64,000 nt of DNA from Musa acuminata AAA Group. Taxonomy: Eukaryota > Streptophyta > Magnoliopsida > Zingiberales > Musaceae. Positions within the stretch are counted from its first letter, which is position 1. Every line of letters begins with the position of its first letter. Of this stretch, positions 48,789 through 62,204 are shown in pieces. The position numbers and the translations under genes were made by a program. Location of the stretch: positions 6,159,501 through 6,223,500 of the forward strand of contig NC_088340.1 in the NCBI RefSeq assembly GCF_036884655.1, read 5' to 3'. The notes under the pieces were generated by a model. It saw nothing but the letters and a program-made list of their open reading frames with translations, did no database searches and was not told where the DNA came from.

Positions 48789-49742
48789 GGAAGAAGGTGG
48801 TGCAACGGAGGAGGGAAGGGAAGGCTAGCTGCAGATGATATGAAGAAGGTTACGAAGGACGTGGCTTTTACGAGTGGGAGATCTTGCAGCATCCTACGGT
48901 GTCTTCCAATGATTTGCCTCGAAGTAACTTGCATGGCTGACTTGGCGCGGAACTGTGGGAATAAAAGCGTGTTTGGTGTCAGAATTCCGCACAATACGGT
49001 GCCAACAGGTTCGCTGAACCGCCGCGCGTCTACTTACCTGCACGCAACAACTGACGTGGGACACACGAATGTGGGACCCAGTGGTGTCGGAGTGAAACGT
49101 GTCGTCCGGTGTGGGACGATGTGATATGACGTTTCTCGATTAACGGTGGGTTTTAGTTTTATTGTGCATTAATTCTCGAGAATATTTCTAACTATCATAA
49201 CACTTGCATGTAATCAAGAAATTAATTCAAAAGGAGATCCCAAAAAAAAAAAAAAGAAGAGAAATCAAATAAAGATTCATAGGAAAATAATCCAAAAGAG
49301 AAGGTGTAAAGGAACAATTCAAATAATTGTGTAATGAATATTTTTTTAGGATTTTATTGTATAGTATTATGAAATATGGTTCTACACAATTTATTACGTT
49401 TTATGTAATTTTTTTTCCTAGAAATTAGGTTGATATTTTCTATTTTTATGTCTTGACATTTTTGTATATAGAAAGTACACTGAATGAGTAATGAAGAACG
49501 AATCATTTTCTCAGTGATTCTTTGGTTTTTTATATAGACAACAATCAATCATGTAACAGTGTGAGTTTTCTTAAGAGCTTAACTATCACAAAATTCAAGC
49601 CGTTGTTATTTAAGATACAAATAATCATTGAAATTATTTGGTTACCTAATATGCCGAGAGGCGCAAAGTTGATTAGAGTAAGTTTAGCGTAAACTTGAAG
49701 TCATAAGATGAGTTACTCAGATAACGAATGGTACAAAAAAGA
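48789..49742. other. Promoter side of the PADRE gene and intergenic
   Basis: GC-mixed for about 350 bases upstream, then AT-rich. The plus-strand frame at 48840-49124 is not family-like. Confidence 0.5.
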
Positions 49743-50034
49743 ACTATGTTAAGATGATCATAAATTAATATGGGGTTTGAAGTATTCGATTAGATGTCAA
49801 TTATGGAAGGTGTAATTCGTTAGAGAAAGAGGAAATTCATGAGAACATTGAAAATTTTTATAGTACGATATTTGATCGTTGGGTCACTATGTTAAGATGA
49901 TCATAAATGAATATGAGATTTGAAGTATTCGATTAGATGTCAATTATAGAAGGTGTAATTCACTAGAGAAAGAGAAACTTCTTGAGAACATACCTTGAGA
50001 ATTTTTATAGTACGATATTTGATTGTTGGATCGA
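49743..50034. repeat. 143-bp tandem duplication
   Basis: Units at 49743 and 49886 both begin ACTATGTTAAGATGATCATA and contain GAAGTATTCGATTAGATGTC and TTTTTATAGTACGATATTTG. Roughly 90 percent alike by eye. Non-coding. Confidence 0.85.
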
Positions 50035-53000
50035 GGTCATGATTAATGATTATATGCTTCCTCTAATCATATATGTAATCATTTAGTATTGAATTTGAAA
50101 AATATGTTACGTGACATAATGAACGATTGACTGAGTCAAATCTTACGTACGATGATGATGAATTGTTCATTCGATGTTAATCACGTAACAATGAGGTGTC
50201 ACTCACGTTTAGGTGTTGACGACCTTTCCTATGTTATTATTCTTATATCAAAACTCATAAAACTATCTGAGAAGGATCAGAATTAAACTCATAAAATAAA
50301 ATAAAATAAAATTATTTAATGACCAATAAATATAGTTTAATGATTGCTTCGGGCCAAATTGCAAAGAAGAACAAGAAACAAAGAGGAGGGATAGAAAACT
50401 TTTAAGTTCCCTCTATTTTCTAACACTTTCTTATAATTTTTATATAGGAAAACCTAAAAACTTAAAAAGATAAATAGTTAAAATTATCAACAGTAACATC
50501 TTCCCAAGGCAAGAAATTTTTGTTTTCTTTGGCTATAACATTTTTCATATATGATTTTTAATATATGTAAAATGTTGTGAAAAACCTTCTGCCTAATATG
50601 TGAAAGAGTATTTGAATCAAAACAGACTATTATTTAAATTCATATATGTAGTTCGACATTACACATAAATGAATATATATATATATATAAGAAAAAATAT
50701 ATTACAAGAGTTAAACTCCGAAAATGTTTGGTTTGAAATTAATTGGTCACACGTGTATGAGAAATTATATAGTAAGAAATTGAGTAATCTTTGGGTGGAG
50801 AAAGAGCTAAGGAATTGCCGATTTGAAAAGATCAAGATTAGTAATAATAAAAGAATAATAAATGAGTCATGTAGGCCACATGAGTCTATGTCATGATGGT
50901 CATCTGATGGCAAATGACAACTATTGGTGAATAAATTTACTGTGACTGATGAGTCAGTATGGCCTGGTCCATGGGTCGATGTCGGGAGTCTCCTGTCGGC
51001 TGAGCTAGATGCCGAGGTCGATCGGGCCCTTGCGATGGGGTATTGATCAGCGTTTCTCGATTCGAGCACCGTTTGCGTGGAGCAACGTCTCTCCGTTCTC
51101 GGGCTGGTTGGCAGCTCGCCTTCGTTCGCTGGATGGCGATTCCCAGGTTGAAGCATTCATGGCTCGGGGGTGGCTGTTTGCTAGCAAAAACGACTTTCGT
51201 TGATTCCCGACTTTAACCCTTCTGACGAGCAAGTCAGTAGTCGGTCGAATTATTTTTTACCCCCCTTGGTCGGATGTCGGATAAGGGCTTTTATACTATT
51301 GTACGAGGGTCGATCACACACGGGTTCGACGTGACCGCTGATCCTCGAGGGATGGGATGATATTCCTGACTGGCTGCCGTCTCGGGACATGTGGAGCGAC
51401 ATTAGACGACACCGCCACAAGCTCTCGGACGGGATATGTTGAACATCGTTTTGATACAGATTCTGACTTGACATATGATATTGACTGTGACGTATCCTGG
51501 GCCCAAAATACGCCTTATCAGTAACTTCATTGGCCTCCATTCCACACACAATTATTTGCATGTGTAGCTTCAATCCTACCTTGCTCAATCCATTACTTGT
51601 CCTCATCGATACAAGACAACATGATATCGGACATTGGGCAGTGCTACTTTTTTTTTTGCATGTTTTCGAGGAGGTATACATTTTTTTTTGTATTCCTCAA
51701 ATGACGTTTCTTATTTATTATATTTCTAAAATATTCTCTTGAAAAGATAATTGGAGTAGTATTTTTTTTATTATACATCGTGGATCAATCCATAAGATAA
51801 ATCGATCTAATTCTTCAAAAAATATCATAAATATATTTTAAAAATTATAACTAAAATAAAATATCTTTAATAAGGATACCTATTTAAAATTTTATGTTTT
51901 GTATGAGTTGATTTTTACTATGTTTGAATCTATTTACCTTAGTTATAATTTTTTTTTAATAAATTTATAGTTTCCTAATGGATATACCAAAAACACTATA
52001 ACTAATGGATACCGTAAATCTTATATATAGGCAATTAAACCAGTCTAGTCTACCTTATGGATCAGTCTATATAATATACCATATAGTTGTGTTGTCAAAA
52101 GATATTTCTAAGATTATGTCAATCGGTGTCGTTTAAAAAAATATGAAGAAAAAGAATTTTCTCGAAAATAATTTTTATACAGAGAGGGGACAAATATTTA
52201 ACTATAAGGGTAGATATGTAATTTTAAGAATTAGACAGGGGTAAATATATAATTATACAAGGGTAGAGTAACTTTTATATAATTTATAATTATTTTTATT
52301 GTTTACAATTTGATGTTAAGAACGTTGAATTATTCTTATTATCCCTTTATAATTAGACATATAAGTCCTTAATTTAATTCCAATAAAATCTTTTTATTTT
52401 TTACATATAATCTTTTTTTCTTTTTCAATTTTCCCTTATGTTCCTTTTTTTGCTCCAATTGATCATATGAGGTAGCACGAGATGATAAAAATAAAATAGA
52501 TAATTAAACGGGATGAATCGATGAATAAAAAAAAAGTGAAGGTAAAAATTAATTTTTTATATTAATAATTTTAAGATTATATATATTTTGTAATAATTCA
52601 AAAGATATCATCTTTTAGATTAATTATATTAATTCAAAAGATATTAGAACGTTTATAAGCTATCCAATAAAATAAAGAGAGTCGATGACAATAAGACGCA
52701 TAGACAAAGATCGACAATAAGAAAAAAAAAGTAATTATAAAATTATAAAATTATAAAAAAAAATATTATTAATAATATTTTAAATAAATTATGAATAGTA
52801 AAATGATTTTGAATATTAAAATGTGGCTCTAAATAATAAGCTCCAAACATAAAATGATATATTGATCATTATTTAAAAAATGAATTTATCTTAATTGAAA
52901 CAGTGTTAGATACGTATACATCGTTGACCAGTTTTGCATGCTCATGCTGACGAGCACACGACCTCATCCAAATTGGCCGCCCAATGGCGTCGCCGTCTGC

Positions 53001-53235
53001 TTTCCTTTCGTGCTCGATTTAGTCCAATTAGGTGCCGAATTGAAGGTTTGATTTCGCGTTAATGTCCAATCGAAATGTGGAAGGTTTCAACTCACGGAGA
53101 AGAAGAAGAAGTCAGATTTGGTGGTCTCCCCAGGGGTATATTGGTCATTTCGCAACAGGACATGGCAAACCACGTTTATATGCTCGAAGAAAGGGAGAGG
53201 GGAGACGACGGAGAGTCCGAGACCGAGGAAGAGAG
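50035..53235. other. Gene-poor stretch with a GC-rich LTR-like insert
   Basis: AT-rich overall. The block about 50945-51560 is GC richer, with GTCGG/CCGAC-rich sequence and TTTTATAC, and looks like LTR debris; I saw no matching partner. From about 52930 the promoter and leader of the RING-CH gene begin, ending in a purine-rich 5' leader. Confidence 0.45.
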
Positions 53236-55360
53236 ATGGCATTCGGAGACGGAGAAGAGATCAGACTGCTGGTGGATGACCGTGGGATGTCTTCCCCCTG
53301 TTCGCCTGCTGCTGCTTCCATGTGTCTCTGCAGGATATGCCATGAGGAGGAGGAAGAGAGGTCCACGACCATGGAATCCCCCTGTGCTTGTTCCGGAACC
53401 CTAAAGGTAACAGCTTTCCGTCTTTTCTTGCTCTTATTTGGATTTCTTCGTGACATGTGGACAAAGATTTGGTGTTTTTGATGCGGTGGTGATGTTGATT
53501 CGGTGTTCCACTGTTCCAGTTTGCTCACAGGGAATGCATTCAGAGATGGTGCGATGAGAAGGGAAGCAATGTCTGTGAGATATGCCTTCAGGTTCGAACC
53601 CCTTCATAGATAGAGGCATAGGTTGATGGTGGAAACAAATGATGGAGGACTTTTACCCTTACTTTTTGAGCTTTTTTCTGTGGAAGAAAACTATTTCTTG
53701 CTAGTAACTGTTCATAGCTTTTTTCTGTGGAAGCAAACTATTTCTGTGGAAGAAATTTTGCTAGTAAGATGTCTTTTCCTTTAAAATCAAGCTCAAACTT
53801 CTCAAAATTAACTTGTGTTCAAGAACTGAGAATAATAGGCAACTAAGTTTTTGGTTTCTGATTAGACCTTGATGTTTCAAGAATTACTTTGAATCCCATA
53901 TTTTTCTCAAAATTTCAATTTTTTGTTTTTCTGATTAGAATTCGTCTATGGTTTTCTTGTTGAAGCTATGATTATCGGGTTAACAGTTTCATCAGTGATT
54001 AAAAATGCTTTCTCCACCTCCTCTCTACCTACCAAAGATCTAAGTAAAACTATGAGATCTTTGTAAGATGTTATGCAGCTTCTTCAAGTGTGTCAAACTG
54101 ACTTATCTTATTTAAATATAGCTGTACTTTAGTCTAACTTGCATAGCATTCAAATTCCAAGAGCTTTCCCTTCCAACTGATCTCTTGACTAAAACAAATC
54201 TTGCAGAAATTTGAACCTGGATATACCATTCCTGAGAAGAAGGCCTCGGTTGATGCGGGTGTGACCATCAGGTTAACTTTTGACCATCATCCCCTCTCTC
54301 TTTCTCATCACAGACACTTTTTTTTATTACTAGATTCTAAATCCATGCCACTGGAGCCCACCTGATATGCATTATTGTGTTTGAATTCGAATCCTTTCTC
54401 TTTTGGTATGCCTGTGAGCTGAACACCTCCACCTCCATGTCCATTGCTGGTGGACCACCTGCACCTGTTGTACTTGCAGCTTTCTTTGATGCTTCCCACC
54501 TATTGCTGATTTGAACTATGGATATAGTGGGTGCAGATCAACTTCTCTTCTGAAACTTAACCTTGATGATGCATAATGATAAGCATTTAAGGTTGAACAG
54601 TAGAACTGATCTCGACCCTGATGCTAACCAGCTGCATTCTTCCTGAACAGAGGAAGCTTGGAGGTGCCCAGGCTCAATTATGACCCTCACAACCCAGAGT
54701 TCATCAGTGACAATAATTCCGACTTTGAGTGCGCAGAGGTCTCTCCTGCATCGCGCAGGCATGCCTTGTACATCCGATCGATCGCCCTCATGGTACGCGA
54801 ATTTGTATCACAAATGAAGTACATTGTTTAGCTTGTTAATCAGACTGAAGTTGGATTCCCGTAGCTATAGATTTTAGACCATGGAAGTTGATTCTTATAA
54901 GTTTGATCGCAGTTCATGATCGTATTGGTGATCAGAAATCTCGTTGCTGTGATCACTGTTGGTGCCGATCACTATGCATCTACCGTTCTCACTGTAAGAA
55001 TTGAGTTTCTTCTGTGTGCCACTGATCACATATATGCAGTCAACTGATAATTAAAGATTTGGTGGAAATGCTTGTGCTGAAGGTGCTTTTGCTGAGAGCC
55101 AGCGGAATCCTACTGCCATTCTACTTGGTGATGCAGTTCGTTTCGGCATTGCAAGAAGCACAGCAGCAGGATCAGCTGCGGCGGTTCCATGTAAGTTTAC
55201 ATGGAAACAATTTTCCCATCCTTTTTCTAGAAAACAAACTGATTTATTTTCTTTTGTTTTTGCTCATGGAGTTGTTGTCTGTCAAACACAACAGATAGTA
55301 GATGCATGGACCAGTCGTAGATCGGAAGAAGAGGAGCACAGGATCCAAATACCTTCATGA
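53236..55360 (+). CDS. RING-CH (MARCH-type) membrane E3 ubiquitin ligase
   Basis: Seven exons, 53236-53406, 53520-53591, 54207-54271, 54651-54792, 54913-54993, 55083-55190 and 55295-55360, join in frame to 234 residues. A RING-CH (C4HC3) domain spans about 32-79: Cys32, Cys35, Cys50, Cys52, His60, Cys63, Cys76 and Cys79 with the spacing C-x2-C, C-x-C-x7-H-x2-C, C-x2-C. Trp67 follows Cys63. Two hydrophobic segments (about 143-168 and 178-200) form a hairpin. This is the layout of plant RING/FYVE/PHD-type MARCH ligases, which ubiquitinate membrane proteins on endomembranes. The substrate is unknown. The exon 6 acceptor (GCTGAAG|GTG) has a weak pyrimidine tract. I chose ATG 53236; an upstream in-frame ATG (53062) would add 58 Arg-rich residues of leader-like sequence. 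Confidence 0.9.
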
Positions 55361-57217
55361 CCACATCTTGACATCACTCAATATTTTGTGAAATCTTTTT
55401 TTTTATTCTTCTCTCTGTTGAGTTTCTGATTTCATAGTACATTTGTATACTTCCCTTTGCCTAAATCTCCACGGTTAGTGGAATTACCCCTCAATTCCTT
55501 TTGTTGTTATCAAAGGAAATGAAAAGAAGAAAGAATTTACCAGTACCGTCTGTCATGGGAAGTATGTGCTCGTAGTTCTCCAACATGTGCAGGGGCACCG
55601 AAGTGTAGTCAGGCTTATGTCACAGTACACTGCATCATTAGGGGTACGACGTAAAACTTAGACCGTATCCAACCGAAGTGTAGTCTCGCTCACCACCATA
55701 TCCAACCCACGCCGTAACACTTAGACCATAATCATTCTCTCCAACACAACCATTGTCATGCCCCTCCTCACCACTGTCATCAGCGTCACATTCGCGATGG
55801 CGTCCACGACCTCTGGCTCCCTCACGACTTCTAGCACCATTGTCACTTCTCACTGGTGACAATGGTGAGGAGGCACAAGGCAAATGGGGTTACTAGTGGA
55901 GGACAAGGTGGTGACAACTGACATTCGAGGCCATGGCAATTGTGAGAAGGGGTGGAGCAGAGGCATGGCAAAGACAAAGGGTGCGATTGCACGACTGGTC
56001 GAGGTTCTCCGATTAGTGTTGGACTAGACAAATGAGAGTGCAATGACGACTCTAGTGGTGGCTTATCGATAGTCCAGGGTGAGGGTGATGGTAGAACTGG
56101 TGGAAAAATAATTTTCGTCAGTGGCAAAAAAATAAAGGGAAAGCCTGCAAGTAAAAATCAATTAGGGATAAAGACCTACAATAAAAACGTATTTTAAGGT
56201 AAAATGCCCTAATTATTCAACATGACACACGACACAATACAAATGAATAAAAAACATGGATGTACCATTTCAATACGAGCAATATCTTCGCACGGCCAGT
56301 GATCATCAAACAATAGTAGTAAATATGATGGTAGGATACTTTTCTATCGTCCAACAATTGATTTGTTGGCCTTAGCTATGCATAAGTCCTTCGAGTGAGT
56401 TCATATGGAAATAGCACCTTCTATGGAAGAGAAATAATGACTTCACATCTCTATAGCCAATTGTCCAAAGATGCAATGGAAGATCGTGGTCTATATCTTT
56501 CAGACAGAAATTTCTATACAAGGAAAAGCATCCTTCATGCTAATCTCATGCTACAAGTGTAACAAATTTCTGAAATAGCAAGTCCCTGCAATGATAAAAG
56601 ATTAGAACGAAAGACATGTCAGATAGGATTACCATAGAAGAATGGAGTGGCTTTCAGACAAAATAAATTAAAAGAAAGAATAATAGAGTTGAATTATGAC
56701 TCAATCTGACGAAACTATCAGAAGAAATGTATGCATACATGAAATGGCCGATAAACTAAATAGAAAAGAAGCCCACAACGCCTCTATTTTCTTTTAATTT
56801 TCATACTCATTTTACTGTGTCACTAATTCCCTGAAAACTTTTAAGAAAGGTTTGAACATCTTATTCTGAACCAATAGAATCTTCCAAAAAACTGCTTAAA
56901 GCAACTATAATTCACATCATAAGACTTCTGGGCTCCCCAGGTATAACTGATCGTAAGCACATGTCTATTTGAGCATTTAAAATATCTTTTACCAACCACT
57001 TCTCTTCATCATCAACCTTCAGCAAGTAACCTCTATGATATAGATTACTGGGACACAACCAGACTCACCTGCCCGAATAAAGAACCCCTGGAACAGAAAA
57101 TTTTCAGAACTTGAAATAACAAATCATTGGTGATGCAGAAAGAGATCTGAACAACCGATAGAAGAAATGCCAGCCTCACCAATTGAATTGGTACATGGAA
57201 AATAGTTCAAGAACAAG
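55361..57217. other. Intergenic
   Basis: 3' UTR of the RING-CH gene, then a short GC-mixed block (55640-56140) with CACCATTGTCA and ACTGTCATCA-like repeats that give spurious frames, then AT-rich sequence before the end of the FAM91A1 gene. Confidence 0.5.
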
Positions 57218-60200
57218 TTATTTTTGTATCCTGGTTGCCTGAAGAGAAGCAGATGTTGCTGAAGCTTCTGCTATTAGTGATATAGGTTGCCTAGCCTGCA
57301 AACATGCACCTATATCAAATGGGTGCAACTGTGACCCGTCAAACAATAGATTAACACCTGGTAGGACAACTTCTCTGCTGTCTAGCTCATCGGATTCATG
57401 TTTCACTCCACTGGCAAGGGTCGACCCTTCATCAGGTTGTGTAATGGCCTCATATACAGGACTAAGCGCATAGGCCCTGCAGGCAGAAGTTTGGAAAAGT
57501 AGGAATGAGTATTGTGGATTCAACAATTATACATGAAGGGTCAATGAAACATTCACTTCAATATACTTGACATCTGATGATTGTATACTGATTTGAAGAA
57601 GCTTAAGAAAATACCAATGACTACGTACTGCAACAACTTATAGAATTCCCATAATTAAGCCCTAGACAGAAAGATTTGTCAAAAGATGAGAACCAATTGT
57701 GACGATTATGCAGCTATTATATTCTGAACTAAGGTTCAACATATATAGTTTGAAATATCGACCACACCGGTTGGTACAGATTGGTATTTACTAGTACATG
57801 TTATCAGTATGTGGATCTGACAAGTTGGCCTTATTAAATTTGGTACAAGGGTTATGCCCGGTATACTTATCATGCCAGGTGGTCCAATTGAAATTCAACT
57901 GATACACACTGCCCAGTACTCAGACATAACCACCAATTTCAATCTCTGACCTGAATCAGCCCCATTTCCCATTTTCATGTTTGATGATAGATATATAATA
58001 ATGTTGGGTCAATGTCATACTTATTATATGAAGTAACAAATAGCTTAATACATCTTAATATAAAATTACCTAAAAGAATTTTCCATCAGATTTCTAGGAA
58101 GTGGAAAAGTACTTCCAACAATTTAGAGAAGTTTGTTCTCGCTAGCTAGAAGGAACTCAAAATTGACCATGAAAAAAGCTTTTCAGGTTGATAAGTCCAT
58201 CAGGATAGAACTGTTGGAACTGAAGCAGTCTCAGAAATGTTTCTGTAGAGATTCTAAAGTTCAATCAAACTTCCCAACCAGAAAATGTACATTCTCATTG
58301 AGATCAGTCCAGTAGAACTATTAATCCAATTCACAATTGATGTTACAGAAGCAGAAGTATATAGAGTATCATGTTGAAGTACCTGAGTATGTTCCCGTCA
58401 AAACTCAGAACCTCTGTTTGGCATCTTTGTCGATTTGCAAGCTTGAGCCTCTGGTGTTCACTGGAGGTTCCAGAGATTGCTGTTGAAGGCTCCAACAGTG
58501 GGTTCCATCTACCACTTGCATAGCTTGTCAGTTGACGAGGTGATTTCTTCACATGTTCCATGTGGTGAAACGACTTTGCAGCAGGACCTGTTGCTTGGTA
58601 TTCAGAACATAATTCGTGTAATCTTCTTCTTAGACTTTGCATTGCAACATTGTGCTCACTAAGCGAATCTGTTTGTAGTAAATGTGATGAAACTATCCTT
58701 TCACAAATTCTGCCACATAATTTGGGACTAAATAGAGGAATACCAAATTCCAAGCTCAAAGGAACCCATTCATATTGTTCATGATCTGGTGTTAACACGT
58801 CTGATTGTATTCCCTTCCAGAGTCGTATAAGGCGAACGTAACCTACTGTATATAACTCAATTTTGCTTGAGAGATCATTTAACAATGAATTTAAGTTTGC
58901 AATTCTCTCCTGGTCTAATTTCATGTCTAGCCCTACAGGTTGAACCAATCCATCAAAGTTCTTAAGCGGCAATGCAATATCCACTGTGACAATCTTTCCA
59001 GAACTATCAAGATCGTATCTACTTAAGGGTTGTACTAGAACAGCTGAATGCTTAAGCATGGAGTTTAAACAATGCAAAAGCACATTTCCATTAACCAAAT
59101 TTCCCTCAAATTTGCCTCCTAGACCTCCTACTATGGAACCATCCCACGACCATATTAGTGCTTTTTCACAACCAGCTAATGGTGCAGGAAGAAACCTCAG
59201 ACACTGCCCCTTCATCAGAATAACTGACAGAGGTCCGCTAACCATCAGTCTATACAAAACTAGTTTCATCCATGGCGTCATTGAAGAATATGAGGGTGGT
59301 CCAATATGGATTGGACCTGAAGGTCCAGGTAAAACTGATGAGGCAGGAAGTGGAACCATAGATGCAATGATATCATAGTCTCTAAGAAGTAGTCGTTCTA
59401 GTGTTGCTGGTGCAAGAGCGGCCAAGCTTTCACAACGAAGAATATCAACACGGTACTTCCTTTTTCTTTTTAGAACAGTCCTTTCATTTTCTGAACCACC
59501 TGAGTACGTAACTCTCTGATCATTCTGTAAATTATAATCAGGTTTGCATGTGTTATTTTCAGCTGAAGTACCTGAACATACAGGAGTAGAACCATTTACA
59601 GAGTCAGATTTGTCTGGAGATAAATCAGGCTGGGGAACTTCAGTATGACCGTGTTCCAAAGAGTCATCATGATTTGCTTCATTTACATTAGAATCACCAG
59701 ATTCCTCAGAGATGCTAATTTCGGCTGCAACTGAAGTAATGTCATCAATGAAGGAATGTGTATCAGTTGGATTACTCGCTATGTCAAACTTCTCATTGTA
59801 AGCTACACCACCAGATCGAAGACACTCTAGAACACATCGAAGGCTATATGCATGGTTAGCAAATTCCTGTAGTTCACCCTCATACTTTTTTCCCTCTAAA
59901 GTTGAGAGATCCCTGCAAAGTTCTGCAATACTAGAATCACCAAGTTTTCCTGCTTCATATAGTGTTACAGCATGAGACTTCAACCCTGCAAGTAGCAACT
60001 AAACAAGTCAATTAAGAAAGTTTAATTCAAGGTTCTCAATTTCGATGTGTACTGCTCAGTATGAGTGGTACGTACCAGTTCGAGATGATACCGGTACATG
60101 GACCATCCTTTACCGGGCGGTACCAATGTTTTGACCCGTATCGAACAGTACGAGGTTTGTACCGAGCGGTAACAATCAAAATCAGATCGTTACCGAGGCA

Positions 60201-62204
60201 TACTGGTCGGTACGCCCTGAATTTCGATTGTTACCGAGGTGTATGGTACACCCCAGATTTCGATCGTTCCTGAGGTGTACCGATCGGTACACCCCACTAT
60301 TTTTGGACAGTAATCTCCAGGTATTTTGGAAGTTTTTTAGCTTTTTTTACTGATGTACCATCGGTATACATCAGTACGTTCCGTACCGAGTAGGGCTCAG
60401 TACATCGGTACGAACCGAAATTAAGAACCTTGACTTAATTAAAGTACTGCTAGAACATAGTACTAGGGAATGAAGAAATCAATAGGTAAAGGTGCTTGAT
60501 GAACATAACTGGATGTGTAACTTAATTAAAAATAAAATACACTTCAAAGTTGGTGCCTGCCTTCAAAGGTTGGTACACTGCCTGGTATACCAAAATTGTA
60601 TCAGGGAGTTCTGGTTGAGTTTTGTAAAATTTTACTTCAAACTAGGAAAAATGAGAGGAAATCCTAGTATAAGTACTATTGAACTACCCAATGGAAATGA
60701 AATTCCCATTTTTGACCAAGTCAGCATGAATATTTCTCTCGTCTTGTGACAACTCATATCTTCAAATATTCGACAGGATGGTAAGGAAAATATGACATCA
60801 TGCCACACTCAGCATACCAAATGAGTTCATTACGTTCCATTTCCAAAACCACAATTCTTATTATGGTCCAAACTCCAAAAGAAGTTCCTAAAAGCCTAAA
60901 TGGAATAAATTATTAAATGTGACTTCTCAAGTGCTTACTTATTGTCCAATCTGGATATACAGTTATGATTCCATCCTCTAGAACGAAACAGAAATGCAAT
61001 AAAAATGAACTAATTTGAGGTACTTCTTGTTGCTCTAAATCTCTCTCATCAGCAAGCATTAAGCTTGTCCTCTTTGTTGCCTTTTTCAAATAATTAGTTC
61101 TTGGACTTTGCACTTCAAAATTTTTTGTTGAGTTTTCAACTTACTCATAATGACCTCTTATTCATGTGTACTTCTATAATCCCTCAAGAAATCCTACAAA
61201 GCCAGCAAGCATAAAATGCTATAGACTATAAATAAGTTGTTTTCATATTAGCACTGCATACATTGACATATGTATTCTAAAATAGCCAAATTAAAGAACT
61301 ATAGAAGTTCAGCAAACAAGTTCACATGTAATTTACCATCCAAAATTCTGTATGGCTACTCAGACTCAATTCTAAAGATTAAATAGATTTTACAAGGAAA
61401 AAATGGAAAATTTCTTTCCATAACAAAAGTTTAGAGAAAAATCATCATAAATATTTAAGGTGCTGCAAATTTACTTTTGATAGAGAGTGCTAATCTCATG
61501 AAAGTTACAAACAAGTCGAAAGACAGTATAGTGCAACCCAATGTACAAATGGTTTATCAATCCCTAGAACCAACAGTAGCCACAAGAAGGAAAATAATGC
61601 TAGAACTATAAATAAAGCATCAGGATGCAATCTGAAGACGGGCATGCAACAAAAATGAACCGAACCTGGTGAGACAGATCCCATCATTAAATAGGAAGTA
61701 ATATTGGCATCAACAACAAAAGCAACATGAGCAGTGCCTGAAATCATTCTATCCTTTTCAATTACTAGATCATGACTATGCTGGCCAGACTTTTCTGAGT
61801 TGATGCTAGCAGTAGAAGCCTCTTCATCATCACTTAGTATATTACTAGGGTAGCCAGGCATGACAGAATCTCGAAGGATGGATTCCGGATCCAAAAGTTT
61901 TACAGCCCAGCCTAATCGGCAAGCAAATGATGCAGCAGCCTGGAGCTGAGAAAGGTCAGCCTGGAGGGTTGCAGCCAACTCAGCAACGGTAGCATTCTCA
62001 CTCGAGACAACAAAAACAGCATATAATAACCTGCAAAAAGTTCCATATATTTGATTAAAGATATCTTACAAGTGAAGAATTTTCAATTCAAAAGGCATTC
62101 TTTTATCATATAGGTTCAACAATCTGTCGATTGTACTAAATGTATCTTACTCTTCTATTGGATCTTCATAGGACTGTTCCCTGTTTGAAACAAATCCTTC
62201 CAGC
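57218..62204 (-). CDS. FAM91A1: FAM91A1 homologue, C-terminal part
   Basis: Four exons on the minus strand, 62204-62151, 62030-61666, 59985-58383 and 57476-57218, join in frame, about 759 residues to the stop. The first visible exons read LEGFVSNREQSYEDPIEE and then FVVSSENATVAELA and LQADLSQLQAAASFACRLGW, highly conserved in plant FAM91A1 proteins. The 1.6-kb exon holds the conserved C-terminal domain with a divergent, charged linker. The last exon ends GVNLLFDGSQLHPFDIGACL, the family's C-terminal hallmark. The first 230 or so residues are missing; I saw no N-terminal exon up to 64000, so it lies off the right edge. In animals FAM91A1 joins WDR11 and C17orf75 and links TBC1D23 to golgins at the trans-Golgi; a similar trafficking role is assumed here. 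Introns are 746-1680 bases, except the first. Confidence 0.92.
57751..57943. mobile_element. GGTAC-rich foldback remnant in the last FAM91A1 intron
   Basis: It begins TGAAATATCGACCACACCGG and ends ACCACCAATTTCAATCTC, with weak inverted similarity and several GGTAC/GTACC-like motifs inside. Related in style to 60027-60433, but more decayed. Confidence 0.35.
60027..60433. mobile_element. Foldback MITE in a FAM91A1 intron
   Basis: About 407 bases. Terminal inverted repeats of about 50 bases: the left end reads TCAAGGTTCTCAATTTCGAT and the right end, on the other strand, TCAAGGTTCTTAATTTCGGT. The interior is dense in CGGTAC, GTACCG and GGTACC motifs, GC richer than the intron, and has no open frame with meaning. 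TTAAT stands on both outer sides (with one extra base on the right), a possible target duplication. The intron splice sites are unaffected. Confidence 0.75.

Noticed and set aside
48343..48828. Plus-strand frames of up to 161 codons over the PADRE gene
   Set aside because: They are shadows; the minus-strand frame has the MGN start and PADRE motifs.
58477..59378. Plus-strand frames inside the big FAM91A1 exon
   Set aside because: Antisense to a long conserved exon; no independent support.
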